From Streptococcus oralis (lineage in GTDB: Bacteria; Bacillota; Bacilli; Lactobacillales; Streptococcaceae): DNA of 64,000 bases. The number at the start of each line of letters is the position of its first letter. Positions within the stretch are counted from its first letter, which is position 1. Below the pieces are notes generated by a model. That model worked only from the letters and a program-made list of their open reading frames with translations, did no database searches and was not told where the DNA came from. Position numbers and translations under genes: made by a program. The stretch is from the NCBI RefSeq assembly GCF_001578935.1, contig NZ_KQ969521.1, positions 1,255,561 to 1,319,560 of the forward strand, given 5' to 3'. Shown here piece by piece: positions 46,893-56,126 of this stretch.

Positions 46893-47447
46893 TTATAATC
46901 CCATTAAACGATAAGCCTGGTCTCGAAGGTCCTTATCTGTTTCAAATAGACCACGAGCTACTGTCGTCAAGGTTGCAGTTCCTGGTTTTCTGACACCACG
47001 CATACTCATACACATATGTTCCGCCTCAATGACAACAAAGGCTCCCTTAGCCCCCAGATAGTCCATCAGGGCATCGGCCACTTCGATATTCAACCGTTCT
47101 TGAATCTGTGGTTTTTTAGAATAAACTTCAACCGTACGGGCCAGCTTGGACAAGCCTGCCACACGACCATCTGGAATGTAGGCAATGTGCGCTCTCCCAT
47201 AAAATGGTAGAAAGTGGTGCTCACACATAGTATGGAAAAAAATATCCTTTTCCACTACCATATTGTCATCGATAATCTCAAAGGATTTTGACAGGTGTTC
47301 CTCAGCAGTTTGGCCAAGACCTGAAAAAATCTCTTGGTACATACGGGCTACACGAGCAGGTGTTTCTTGCAAGCCCTCGCGGTTAGCGTCCTCACCGACG
47401 GCCTCAATAATCATTTTTACAGCCGTTTCAATCTTTTGTGTATCCAT
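46893..47447 (-). CDS. folE: GTP cyclohydrolase I
   Basis: Converts GTP to dihydroneopterin triphosphate, first step of folate synthesis. 184 residues with the zinc-binding [19 protein letters not shown] and the second ligand in [16 protein letters not shown]. Its 5' end overlaps folC by 20 nt (47428-47447), so translation is coupled. Confidence 0.96.
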   Translation of the reverse strand: MDTQKIETAVKMIIEAVGEDANREGLQETPARVARMYQEIFSGLGQTAEEHLSKSFEIIDDNMVVEKDIFFHTMCEHHFLPFYGRAHIAYIPDGRVAGLSKLARTVEVYSKKPQIQERLNIEVADALMDYLGAKGAFVVIEAEHMCMSMRGVRKPGTATLTTVARGLFETDKDLRDQAYRLMGL

Positions 47448-48750
47448 TCTCGTTCTTCCTCTCCATCAGATAGGCTCTCACTTGGCTCAAGAAATACAAG
47501 GAGCCCGTGACAATCCTAACTGTTTTTTTCTCTTCTTTTCTATCTGTCAATTTCTGTTCTAAAAACTCTTGCCAGTTTTGGTAATTGAGATTTCTAGACT
47601 TGGCTGTCTCTTTCAGCACGCTTTCATCCGTCGCCCGACTATCGTCAAAATGGGTTAAAGTCAATTGACTATCTGGCACCGTTTCTAGCAAATCCAACAT
47701 ATCCTCCAAGGCCTTGGTTTTAATACACGTAAAGAGAATTTCCTTATGATAATCCGCAAAGCGTTCTTGCAAGGTTGCTAATAAAGCCTTGATAGCATGG
47801 GGATTGTGGGCCCCATCCAAAAGCAACAAGGGGTCTCTTGACACGACCTCCAAACGCCCTGGCCATCTGGCTTCTTTCAAAGCTTGAGCAACCAAATCAT
47901 TATTTGCTAACTCTCGCCCAGTCTCCTGACAATAAGTGTCTAGAAGAGCAAGCGCCATCCCAGCATTCTCTATCTGATGTAAACCAATCAGACCAGTCTG
48001 GAAACGACCTTGTCTGACAGAACTGGTATAATCAAAGATTTCACCCGCTACCACGCTTTCTTGATGACGAACCTGATAATCTTTTCCATAGGTAAGTCTC
48101 GGCGCATTTTTAGCTTCTGCAATAGGATTGATTACAGTCAAGGCTTCAGGAACAATATGACCTGTCACCAAGGGAATACCTTGTTTGATGATACCAGCCT
48201 TCTGCTCTGCTATGGCTTCCAAGGTGTCACCTAGTAGAGCTACATGGTCTAAGCCAATAGTCGTAATTCCTGTCAAAATTGGCTGGCAAACATTGGTACT
48301 ATCCAGAAGGCCACCCATGCCGACTTCCATGATGGCCACATCTACTTTCTCTGAGGCAAAGTAATCATAAGCTAGGGCTGTGATAATCTCAAACTCAGTC
48401 GTTTCTTGTAAAGCAGCGCTCCTCTCTCCCTCAAGCAAAGTCTGATAGTCTGCCATAAGAGTTTCTAGTCTCGCTTCTGGGACAGATTCCCCATTGATGC
48501 TAATCTGGTCTGTGTAATGAATGAGATAGGGCGAACTAAACACGCCAACTCTCAGACCTAGCTTTTCCAGCATCTTTTTCAAAAAAGCAATGGTCGAACC
48601 CTTTCCATTTGTTCCGCCTATATGGATAACCTTGAGTTTGAGATGGGGATTGCCACGCAGAGCTAGGAGTTCCACCATTCGTTCCAAACCAAAATGCGGT
48701 TGGTCCGTCCGGTAGTGAGCAATCCACTGATTGTTTTGAATTTCGTTCAT
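47428..48750 (-). CDS. folC: Dihydrofolate synthase / folylpolyglutamate synthase
   Basis: Mur-ligase-type enzyme adding glutamate to dihydropteroate. 440 residues with the P-loop [16 protein letters not shown], the [12 protein letters not shown] loop and [16 protein letters not shown]. Starts 1 nt after folP and overlaps folE. Equivalent to SulB in pneumococcus. Confidence 0.95.
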   Translation of the reverse strand: MNEIQNNQWIAHYRTDQPHFGLERMVELLALRGNPHLKLKVIHIGGTNGKGSTIAFLKKMLEKLGLRVGVFSSPYLIHYTDQISINGESVPEARLETLMADYQTLLEGERSAALQETTEFEIITALAYDYFASEKVDVAIMEVGMGGLLDSTNVCQPILTGITTIGLDHVALLGDTLEAIAEQKAGIIKQGIPLVTGHIVPEALTVINPIAEAKNAPRLTYGKDYQVRHQESVVAGEIFDYTSSVRQGRFQTGLIGLHQIENAGMALALLDTYCQETGRELANNDLVAQALKEARWPGRLEVVSRDPLLLLDGAHNPHAIKALLATLQERFADYHKEILFTCIKTKALEDMLDLLETVPDSQLTLTHFDDSRATDESVLKETAKSRNLNYQNWQEFLEQKLTDRKEEKKTVRIVTGSLYFLSQVRAYLMERKNENGYTKD

Positions 48751-48751
48751 C

Positions 48752-49726
<975 letters not shown>

Positions 49727-49754
49727 TTATCTCTCTATTTTACCATAAAAAGAA

Positions 49755-49783
49755 AAAGATGGATACGTTAGTATTCATCTTTT
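49755..49783 (-). terminator. Terminator of the CPBP protease gene
   Basis: AAAGATGAATAC-taac-GTATCCATCTTT plus T tail on the minus strand, with one mismatch; just upstream of folP. Confidence 0.75.
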
Positions 49784-49800
49784 CCAAGCAGGCTAATGGT

Positions 49801-50508
49801 TTAGAATGATAGACCTAGATTTCTACTAATCAATACCAATAAGGCCAACAAACAAAATGCAATACCATTGAGAATCATATGAAGCAAAATGGACATCTCC
49901 AAACGCTCAGTCTTATAGGCTGTCCAAGTCAAAACCGTTGACATTCCTCCATAAATAATCACAGAAGGTAGATTGGTTGGCATATGGAGCAAGGCAAAGA
50001 CGATTGCACCAACAACAAAACCTAGTTTTTCTTTTCCATGGAAAATCTTTTTAGGAATAATTCCACGACACAAAATTTCTTCACAAATCGGCGCAATCAA
50101 GACTAGTAGGAAGAAAGTTGAAATCAAGGAACTATTCTGAACCAAACCATTCAGTATTGATTGGTTATTGGTTGTTGCCTCATTTGTTAGTCGAAGCAGG
50201 AGTGAACCCAAGAGATTTGTCGCAAAAATCACCAGATAACTCAGTACCAAGCGAGCCAAGTCTTTTGCCTTAAAAAAGGATAGATTAAAAGTAGCAAGTT
50301 GTGTTTTTCGTGCACCAATAATGAATACAATCAAAACGACTATGGATAGAGCACCTACTAAGAGCCCTGACTGTAAAATCGGAAACTGTTTGTTTGCTAA
50401 AAACAAAGCAAGTCCTATGGGAAATTGAGATAGAACAAAAGCTACCAAAAGGATGATCACCCATTTCCCTCTGTTTAAGACCTCTTGCCAAATCGTCTTA
50501 TCTTTCAT
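49801..50508 (-). CDS. CPBP (Abi/CAAX-like) intramembrane metalloprotease
   Basis: 235 residues with about seven membrane helices. The catalytic motif EEILCRGIIPKKIF (EExxxR) is at about 145, with later HMPTNL and H in SILLHMILNGIAF, as in CPBP proteases. Members are linked to bacteriocin immunity or pheromone processing, but no bacteriocin gene is next to it. The start at 50508 has an AAGGAGG site; the longer frame upstream overlaps the purine permease gene. Confidence 0.85.
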   Translation of the reverse strand: MKDKTIWQEVLNRGKWVIILLVAFVLSQFPIGLALFLANKQFPILQSGLLVGALSIVVLIVFIIGARKTQLATFNLSFFKAKDLARLVLSYLVIFATNLLGSLLLRLTNEATTNNQSILNGLVQNSSLISTFFLLVLIAPICEEILCRGIIPKKIFHGKEKLGFVVGAIVFALLHMPTNLPSVIIYGGMSTVLTWTAYKTERLEMSILLHMILNGIAFCLLALLVLISRNLGLSF

Positions 50509-50526
50509 GATGTACCTCCTTACAAT

Positions 50527-50552
50527 TAAAAAGGGGAGACTCCCCCTTTTTC
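50527..50552 (-). terminator. Terminator of the purine permease gene
   Basis: AAAAAGGGGGAG-TCTCCCCTTTTTT hairpin on the minus strand. Confidence 0.8.
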
Positions 50553-50563
50553 TATTATACCAT

Positions 50564-51982
50564 TTATAGCGCCATACTGATATAGTTAAGGATAAACAAG
50601 GCATCCAAAATCCAAATCATCACGTGCACATCCTTGGCTTGACCTTTGACAACTTTTGTCAAGGTGTATGTCAAGAAACCAACAGCAATCCCTTGTGTGA
50701 TAGAGTAGCTGAATCCCATAAAGATAGATGTGAAGAAGGCAGGAACAGCTTCAGCCATATCATCCCAAGGGATATTTTTCAAGTTAGAAAGCATCATGAT
50801 TCCGACGATAATCAAAATTGGTGCTGTTGCAGCTGTAGGAACAATCGCTAGAAGTGGGCTAAAGAAGCTAGATAGAGCAAAACAGATCGCAACCACTAGG
50901 GCTGTCAAACCAGTACGCCCACCAGCACCGATACCCGCCGCAGACTCAACATAGGTTGTGACGTTTGAAGTACCTGCAATGGCACCTACTGAAGTTGCCA
51001 CCAAGTCAGAGTAAAGAGCCTTGTCCAATTTAGCGGACTCATGGTTTTCCCCACTTGTCGCAACGATACCAACTTTTTCACCAGTACCAATAAGAGTACC
51101 GATCGTATCAAAAATATCCGTTAGTGAGAAGGCAAGAATAGCCATCAAGGTTTCTGGTAAACGCGAAGTGTTTGAAATCAAAGATCCTAAACCTTCTGAA
51201 CCAAGAGCAGCACCAAACAAAGTTCCTAGATCATTAACCGCTGATGAAAGATTGTTGCTAGCAAAGTCGATCCCTGATAATTTGACAACACCAACAGCAA
51301 TGGCAAGCACAGTCGTTGTTAAAATAGAAAGAATGATTCCACCTTTGATGCCTTTAACAACAAAGAAGATGGTAATAGCCAAACCTGCAAGAGCCACCAA
51401 TACTGCTGGAGTATTGAAGTCTACCAAGCCTGGAACAGCTGCTGAGTTTGCAGTAAGTGCAGCTTGAGCCTTGTCTGCTCCTTCACCTGCTACCGTATAA
51501 GTACCTGGATCGATTGAGAATTTCAAGAGACCAGCATTCTTAATCCCAACATAGGCAAGGAAAACACCAATACCAGCCGAAATAGCTGAACGAAGTGTTG
51601 TTGGAATGGATTCGATGATCATTTTACGAACATTTGTCAAGGTAATAATCAGTGAAATAATTCCACAAATGAAGACCATACCGAGAGCTTCTTTCCAAGT
51701 ATAGCCCATCCCAAATACAACTGTAAATGTGAAGAAGGCATTTAGTCCCATACCTGGTGCTTGTGCATAGGGCAAATTAGCATAGAAAGCCATCATCAAG
51801 GTACCGACTACAGAACCGATAATCGTTGCCAAGAACACACCTTGAACAGGCATACCCGTTTGGGAAAGCATTTGAGGGTTTACAAAAAGAATATAACTCA
51901 TTGCAAAGAATGTTGTTAAACCAGCAAGCACCTCTGTACGGACATCTGTCCCGTGCTCTTTTAGTTTAAATAGTTTGTCCAT
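50564..51982 (-). CDS. pbuO: AzgA-type purine permease (guanine/hypoxanthine/adenine)
   Basis: 472 residues, NCS2 family of the AzgA/PbuG/PbuO branch: opens MDKLFKLKEHGTDVRTEVLA with MSYILFVNP and has FSLTDIFDTIGTLIGTG and ESAAGIGAGGRTGLTA. These branches import purine bases; the exact base is not readable. Upstream there is no purine riboswitch but a PurBox-like sequence near the predicted start of transcription. Confidence 0.85.
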   Translation of the reverse strand: MDKLFKLKEHGTDVRTEVLAGLTTFFAMSYILFVNPQMLSQTGMPVQGVFLATIIGSVVGTLMMAFYANLPYAQAPGMGLNAFFTFTVVFGMGYTWKEALGMVFICGIISLIITLTNVRKMIIESIPTTLRSAISAGIGVFLAYVGIKNAGLLKFSIDPGTYTVAGEGADKAQAALTANSAAVPGLVDFNTPAVLVALAGLAITIFFVVKGIKGGIILSILTTTVLAIAVGVVKLSGIDFASNNLSSAVNDLGTLFGAALGSEGLGSLISNTSRLPETLMAILAFSLTDIFDTIGTLIGTGEKVGIVATSGENHESAKLDKALYSDLVATSVGAIAGTSNVTTYVESAAGIGAGGRTGLTALVVAICFALSSFFSPLLAIVPTAATAPILIIVGIMMLSNLKNIPWDDMAEAVPAFFTSIFMGFSYSITQGIAVGFLTYTLTKVVKGQAKDVHVMIWILDALFILNYISMAL

Positions 51983-51999
51983 CTTTAATCTCCTTTTTT

Positions 52000-52009
52000 T
52001 ACGAACAAT
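52000..52009 (+). promoter_or_regulatory. PurBox-like sequence and -10 of the purine permease gene
   Basis: TTTTACGAACAAT (read on the plus strand, core CGAAC 52002-52006) lies next to the minus-strand TATAAT at 52016-52021. It resembles a single PurR half-site; no inverted partner at 16-17 nt is seen. Confidence 0.4.
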
Positions 52010-52165
52010 ATTAGTATTATATCATTTATCATTCACCTTTTCAATATGTTTGTTTAATTTATTTAATAAATCAAAGCAACTGAGTTTTTGTTTCTCATCT
52101 GCTTTTCTTCCTTCTTTTTGATATAATAGTAGACATCTTATCTGGAAACGACTAGGAAGGTTTAT

Positions 52166-52978
52166 ATGACTAAAAAAATTATCGCAGTCGATTTGGACGG
52201 AACCCTGTTGAATAGCGAAAGCAAGCTCTCCGATTTTACCAAAGAGACAATCAAAAAAATTTCAGAAAAAGGACACCATGTCATCATCACGACAGGCCGT
52301 CCGTATCGTATGGCAAAAGATTTCTATCGTGAGCTAGAATTGCATACTCCCATGATTAACTTTAATGGTTCCCTCACCCATCTACCAGGACAGGCTTGGG
52401 AGCATGAAAAGTGCTTGACTTTGGACAAAAAATACCTCCTAGACATGGTCAAGCGCACGGAGGACATCCAGGCTGATTTTATTGCAGGAGAATATCGAAA
52501 AAAATTCTATATCACAACTCCGAATGAAGAAATTGCGGATCCTAAACTATTTGGCGTAGAGAACTTCCAACCGGAAAATCAATTCAAACCCGAACGAGTA
52601 ACCAAGAATCCTAACTGCATTCTCTTGCAAACAAGGGTTGAAGACAAATACGCTCTAGCGGACGAGATGAATCGTTTTTATCAGCACCAACTAGCTATCA
52701 ATACCTGGGGCGGGCCCCTCAACATCCTCGAGTGTACTCCCAAGGGGGTAAACAAGGCATTTGCTCTAGAGTACTTGCTCAATGTGATGAATCGTGATAA
52801 AAAAGACTTAATCGCCTTTGGTGATGAGCATAATGACACTGAAATGTTGGCATTTGCAGGCAAGGGATATGCTATGAAAAACGCCAATCCTGCTCTTCTT
52901 CCATATGCAGACGAACAACTTCCTCTGACCAACGAAGAAGACGGAGTTGCCCACGCTTTACAAAATTTGTTCCTATAA
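52166..52978 (+). CDS. Cof-type HAD-family phosphatase
   Basis: 270 residues with the four HAD motifs: IIAVDLDGTLLNSE, TTGRPYRMA, a Lys in the GVNKAFAL region and FGDEHNDTEML. Such enzymes dephosphorylate sugar phosphates or nucleotides; the substrate is unknown. It has its own terminator and an AGGAAGG ribosome binding site. Confidence 0.88.
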   Translation: MTKKIIAVDLDGTLLNSESKLSDFTKETIKKISEKGHHVIITTGRPYRMAKDFYRELELHTPMINFNGSLTHLPGQAWEHEKCLTLDKKYLLDMVKRTEDIQADFIAGEYRKKFYITTPNEEIADPKLFGVENFQPENQFKPERVTKNPNCILLQTRVEDKYALADEMNRFYQHQLAINTWGGPLNILECTPKGVNKAFALEYLLNVMNRDKKDLIAFGDEHNDTEMLAFAGKGYAMKNANPALLPYADEQLPLTNEEDGVAHALQNLFL

Positions 52979-52980
52979 AA

Positions 52981-53013
52981 GGAAAGATTGCGATCCTGCA
53001 ATCTTTTCTTTTT
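52981..53013 (+). terminator. Terminator of the Cof phosphatase gene
   Basis: AAAGATTG-cgatcct-GCAATCTTTT with T-rich tail. Confidence 0.85.
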
Positions 53014-53135
53014 GTTTTCATTCTGTTTTCACAAAAGCGGCTTATTTTCTGTATTTTTATATTAAATTTTCTATTACCATTTTCATTTATCTCTCAAAAG
53101 TATTGATATATTAATATTTTTAAAAAGTCATTCTA

Positions 53136-53149
53136 TGAAAACTTTTACA
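53136..53149 (+). promoter_or_regulatory. Second cre-like site upstream of manL
   Basis: TGAAAACTTTTACA fits cre except for CG to CT at the centre; about 20 nt upstream of the -35. Confidence 0.3.
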
Positions 53150-53167
53150 TCTTTTTAGAAAAAGTAG

Positions 53168-53196
53168 TTGATTTTTATATGAAAACGGTTTATACT
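53168..53196 (+). promoter_or_regulatory. Promoter of manLMN with embedded cre-like site
   Basis: TTGATT (53168-53173), 17 nt, TATACT (53191-53196). TGAAAACGGTTTAT at 53180-53193 overlaps the spacer and -10 and matches cre with one mismatch. Confidence 0.75.
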
Positions 53197-53206
53197 TAAA
53201 GTTAGG

Positions 53207-53223
53207 CTTAAAGTTTTCTTAAA
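53207..53223 (+). promoter_or_regulatory. CiaR binding repeat in the manL leader
   Basis: CTTAAA-GTTTT-CTTAAA is the exact reverse complement of the CiaR consensus TTTAAG-N5-TTTAAG. Its place just after the predicted +1 fits repression of manL by CiaRH, as described in S. pneumoniae. Confidence 0.75.
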
Positions 53224-53260
53224 CATACAGTCAAACATTTTACAAGGAGGAATGACAATA

Positions 53261-54250
53261 ATGAGTATCGGAATCATTATTGCGAGCCACGGCGAATTTG
53301 CTGCGGGTATTCATCAGTCAGGATCTATGATCTTTGGTGAACAAGAAAAGGTTCAAGTTGTAACCTTTATGCCAAATGAAGGTCCAGATGACCTTTACGC
53401 TAAATTCAATAACGCTGTGGCTGCATTTGACGCAGAAGATGAGGTTCTAGTATTGGCTGACCTTTGGAGTGGATCTCCATTCAACCAAGCTAGCCGCGTA
53501 ATGGGAGAAAATCCAGAACGTAAATTTGCCATCATCACAGGACTGAACTTGCCGATGTTGATCCAAGCCTACACAGAGCGCCTTATGGACGCGAATGCAG
53601 GTGTGGATAAAGTCGCTGCGAATATCATTAAAGAAGCCAAAGATGGCATCAAGGCTCTTCCAGAAGAGCTTAACCCAGTTGAGGAAGTTGCAAGCGCTGC
53701 AGCTGCTCCAGTTGCACAAGCTGCTATTCCAGAAGGAACAGTTATCGGTGACGGTAAACTGAAAATCAACCTTGCTCGTCTAGACACTCGTCTCCTTCAC
53801 GGTCAGGTTGCCACTGCTTGGACTCCTGATTCAAAAGCCGACCGTATCATCGTTGCTTCAGACAACGTTGCAAACGACGAGTTGCGTAAAGAATTGATCA
53901 AACAAGCAGCTCCAAACGGAGTAAAAGCTAACGTTGTCCCAATTCAAAAATTGATCGACGTTGCAAAAGACCCACGTTTCGGCGAAACTCATGCCCTTAT
54001 CTTGTTTGAAACTCCACAAGATGCACTTCGTGCTATCGAAGGTGGCGTGCCAATCAAGACCCTTAACGTTGGTTCTATGGCTCACTCAACAGGTAAAACA
54101 ATGATTAACAACGTTTTGTCTATGGACAAGGAAGACGTTGCAACCTTTGAAAAAATGCGTGACCTCGGTGTTGAATTTGACGTACGTAAAGTACCAAACG
54201 ACACGAAAAAAGATTTGTTTGACTTGATTAACAAAGCCAACGTTCAATAA
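53261..54250 (+). CDS. manL: Mannose PTS EIIAB component ManL
   Basis: Fused EIIA-EIIB of the mannose/glucose phosphotransferase system, 329 residues. Phosphorylated His10 lies in [11 protein letters not shown]; an Ala/Pro linker (about 138-158) leads to EIIB with phospho-His180 in [15 protein letters not shown]. The start at 53261 (MSIGIII) was preferred over an ATG three codons earlier because of spacing from AAGGAGG. It is the main uptake route for glucose, mannose and glucosamine and a hub for catabolite control. Confidence 0.96.
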   Translation: MSIGIIIASHGEFAAGIHQSGSMIFGEQEKVQVVTFMPNEGPDDLYAKFNNAVAAFDAEDEVLVLADLWSGSPFNQASRVMGENPERKFAIITGLNLPMLIQAYTERLMDANAGVDKVAANIIKEAKDGIKALPEELNPVEEVASAAAAPVAQAAIPEGTVIGDGKLKINLARLDTRLLHGQVATAWTPDSKADRIIVASDNVANDELRKELIKQAAPNGVKANVVPIQKLIDVAKDPRFGETHALILFETPQDALRAIEGGVPIKTLNVGSMAHSTGKTMINNVLSMDKEDVATFEKMRDLGVEFDVRKVPNDTKKDLFDLINKANVQ

Positions 54251-54325
54251 TTTGAATCTGTTTCTATCATTTTTGAAAACAGGATTAAATACTTTATTAA
54301 AACTAAATAGAAAAGGAATAAAACC

Positions 54326-55138
54326 ATGTCAGATATTTCAATCATTTCTGCTATCTTGGTTGTAGTTGTTGCCTTCCTTGCAGGTCTTGAAGGTATCCTC
54401 GACCAATTCCAATTCCATCAACCAATCGTCGCATGTACCCTTATCGGACTTGTAACAGGTAACCTCGAAGCAGGTGTTATGCTTGGTGGATCTCTTCAAA
54501 TGATCGCCCTTGGTTGGGCTAACATCGGAGCTGCCGTAGCTCCTGATGCTGCTCTTGCATCCGTTGCCGCAGCAATCATCTTGATCAAAGGTGGTAACTT
54601 CACTACCGAAGGTATCGCCGTCGCAACTGCAACAGCTATCCCTCTTGCCGTAGCTGGACTTTTCTTGACAATGATTGTTCGTACAATCTCAGTTGCCTTG
54701 GTTCACTCAGCTGACGCAGCTGCAAAAGAAGGAAACATTGCGGCTGTTGAACGCGCTCACTACTTTGCCCTTGTTCTTCAAGGCCTTCGTATCGCTATCC
54801 CTGCAGCCTTCCTTATTGCTATCCCAGCTTCTGCCGTTCAAGACGCTCTTAGCCTAATGCCAGAATGGTTGAATGGTGGTATGGCTGTCGGTGGTGCTAT
54901 GGTCGTTGCCGTTGGTTACGCTATGGTTATCAACATGATGGCAACTCGTGAAGTATGGCCATTCTTCGCTATCGGTTTTGCTCTTGCAGCAATCTCTCAA
55001 TTGACTTTGATTGCCCTTGGTGTCATCGGTGTTGCCCTTGCCTTCATCTACCTTAACCTTACAAAACAAGGTGGAAACGGTGGCGGCGGAGCTGCGACTT
55101 CTAACGACCCAATCGGTGATATCCTAGAAGACTACTAG
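54326..55138 (+). CDS. manM: Mannose PTS EIIC component ManM
   Basis: 270-residue membrane transporter subunit opening MSDISIISAILVVVVAFLAG with GVMLGGSLQMIALGWANIGA, a signature of mannose-family EIIC. Gly-rich C-terminal tail. It lies 75 nt after manL and 14 nt before manN. This EIIC/EIID pair is also the receptor for class IIa bacteriocins in related bacteria. Confidence 0.96.
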   Translation: MSDISIISAILVVVVAFLAGLEGILDQFQFHQPIVACTLIGLVTGNLEAGVMLGGSLQMIALGWANIGAAVAPDAALASVAAAIILIKGGNFTTEGIAVATATAIPLAVAGLFLTMIVRTISVALVHSADAAAKEGNIAAVERAHYFALVLQGLRIAIPAAFLIAIPASAVQDALSLMPEWLNGGMAVGGAMVVAVGYAMVINMMATREVWPFFAIGFALAAISQLTLIALGVIGVALAFIYLNLTKQGGNGGGGAATSNDPIGDILEDY

Positions 55139-55152
55139 AAAGGGGAACAATC

Positions 55153-56064
55153 ATGGCTGAAAAAATTCAATTATCAAAATCAGATCGTCAAAAAGTTTGG
55201 TGGCGTTCACAATTCCTTCAAGGTTCTTGGAACTACGAACGTATGCAAAACTTGGGTTGGGCTTACTCATTGATCCCAGCTATCAAAAAATTGTACACTA
55301 AAAAAGAAGACCAAGCAGCTGCTCTTGAACGTCACCTTGAGTTCTTCAACACTCACCCATACGTAGCTGCTCCAATCATGGGGGTTACTCTTGCACTTGA
55401 AGAAGAGCGCGCTAACGGTGTTGAAATCGACGACGCGGCTATCCAAGGGGTTAAGATAGGTATGATGGGACCTCTTGCTGGTATCGGTGACCCAGTATTC
55501 TGGTTTACAGTTCGTCCTATCCTTGGAGCCCTTGGTGCATCACTTGCTGCATCTGGTAACATTGTTGGTCCCCTTCTCTTCTTCTTTGGATGGAATGCTA
55601 TCCGTATGGCCTTCCTATGGTATACACAAGAGTTCGGTTACAAAGCTGGATCTGAAATCACTAAAGACATGTCTGGTGGTATCTTGAAAGACATTACCAA
55701 AGGAGCATCTATCCTTGGTATGTTCATCCTTGCCGTTCTTGTACAACGTTGGGTATCTATCAACTTTACTGTGAACCTTCCAGGTAAACAATTGGCTGAA
55801 GGTGCTTATATCAACTTCCCAGAAGGCGCTGTAACAGGTGGAGAATTGAAGGGAATTCTTGGTCAGGCCCTTAGCGGTTTGAGCTTGGATAGCGTTCAAC
55901 CACAAACTCTTCAAGGTCAGTTGAACTCATTGATTCCAGGATTGATGGGACTTCTCCTTACTTTCCTCTGCATGTGGTTGCTTAAGAAAAAAGTATCACC
56001 AATCGCAATCATCCTTGCTCTCTTTGCAGTAGGTATTGCAGCTCGTTTCTTTGGTATCATGTAA
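55153..56064 (+). CDS. manN: Mannose PTS EIID component ManN
   Basis: 303 residues; EIID signatures are QGSWNYERMQNLGWAYSLIP and APIMGVTLALEEERANG with MMGPLAGIGDPVFWFT. The C-terminal part has four or five membrane helices. It ends the operon, and a bidirectional terminator follows. Confidence 0.96.
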   Translation: MAEKIQLSKSDRQKVWWRSQFLQGSWNYERMQNLGWAYSLIPAIKKLYTKKEDQAAALERHLEFFNTHPYVAAPIMGVTLALEEERANGVEIDDAAIQGVKIGMMGPLAGIGDPVFWFTVRPILGALGASLAASGNIVGPLLFFFGWNAIRMAFLWYTQEFGYKAGSEITKDMSGGILKDITKGASILGMFILAVLVQRWVSINFTVNLPGKQLAEGAYINFPEGAVTGGELKGILGQALSGLSLDSVQPQTLQGQLNSLIPGLMGLLLTFLCMWLLKKKVSPIAIILALFAVGIAARFFGIM

Positions 56065-56088
56065 TCCAAGCCATCGAGAATATAGATA

Positions 56089-56122
56089 AAAAAGAATCAG
56101 GATCAAATCCTGATTCTTTTTG
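56089..56122. terminator. Bidirectional terminator between manN and exp7
   Basis: AAAGAATCAGG-atcaaat-CCTGATTCTTTTT. Confidence 0.85.
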
Positions 56123-56126
56123 TGTA

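Noticed and set aside
51983..52165. Purine riboswitch before the purine permease
   Set aside because: No aptamer core (TATAANCCNNNATATGG-like) is present; the region holds a simple promoter and a PurBox-like site.
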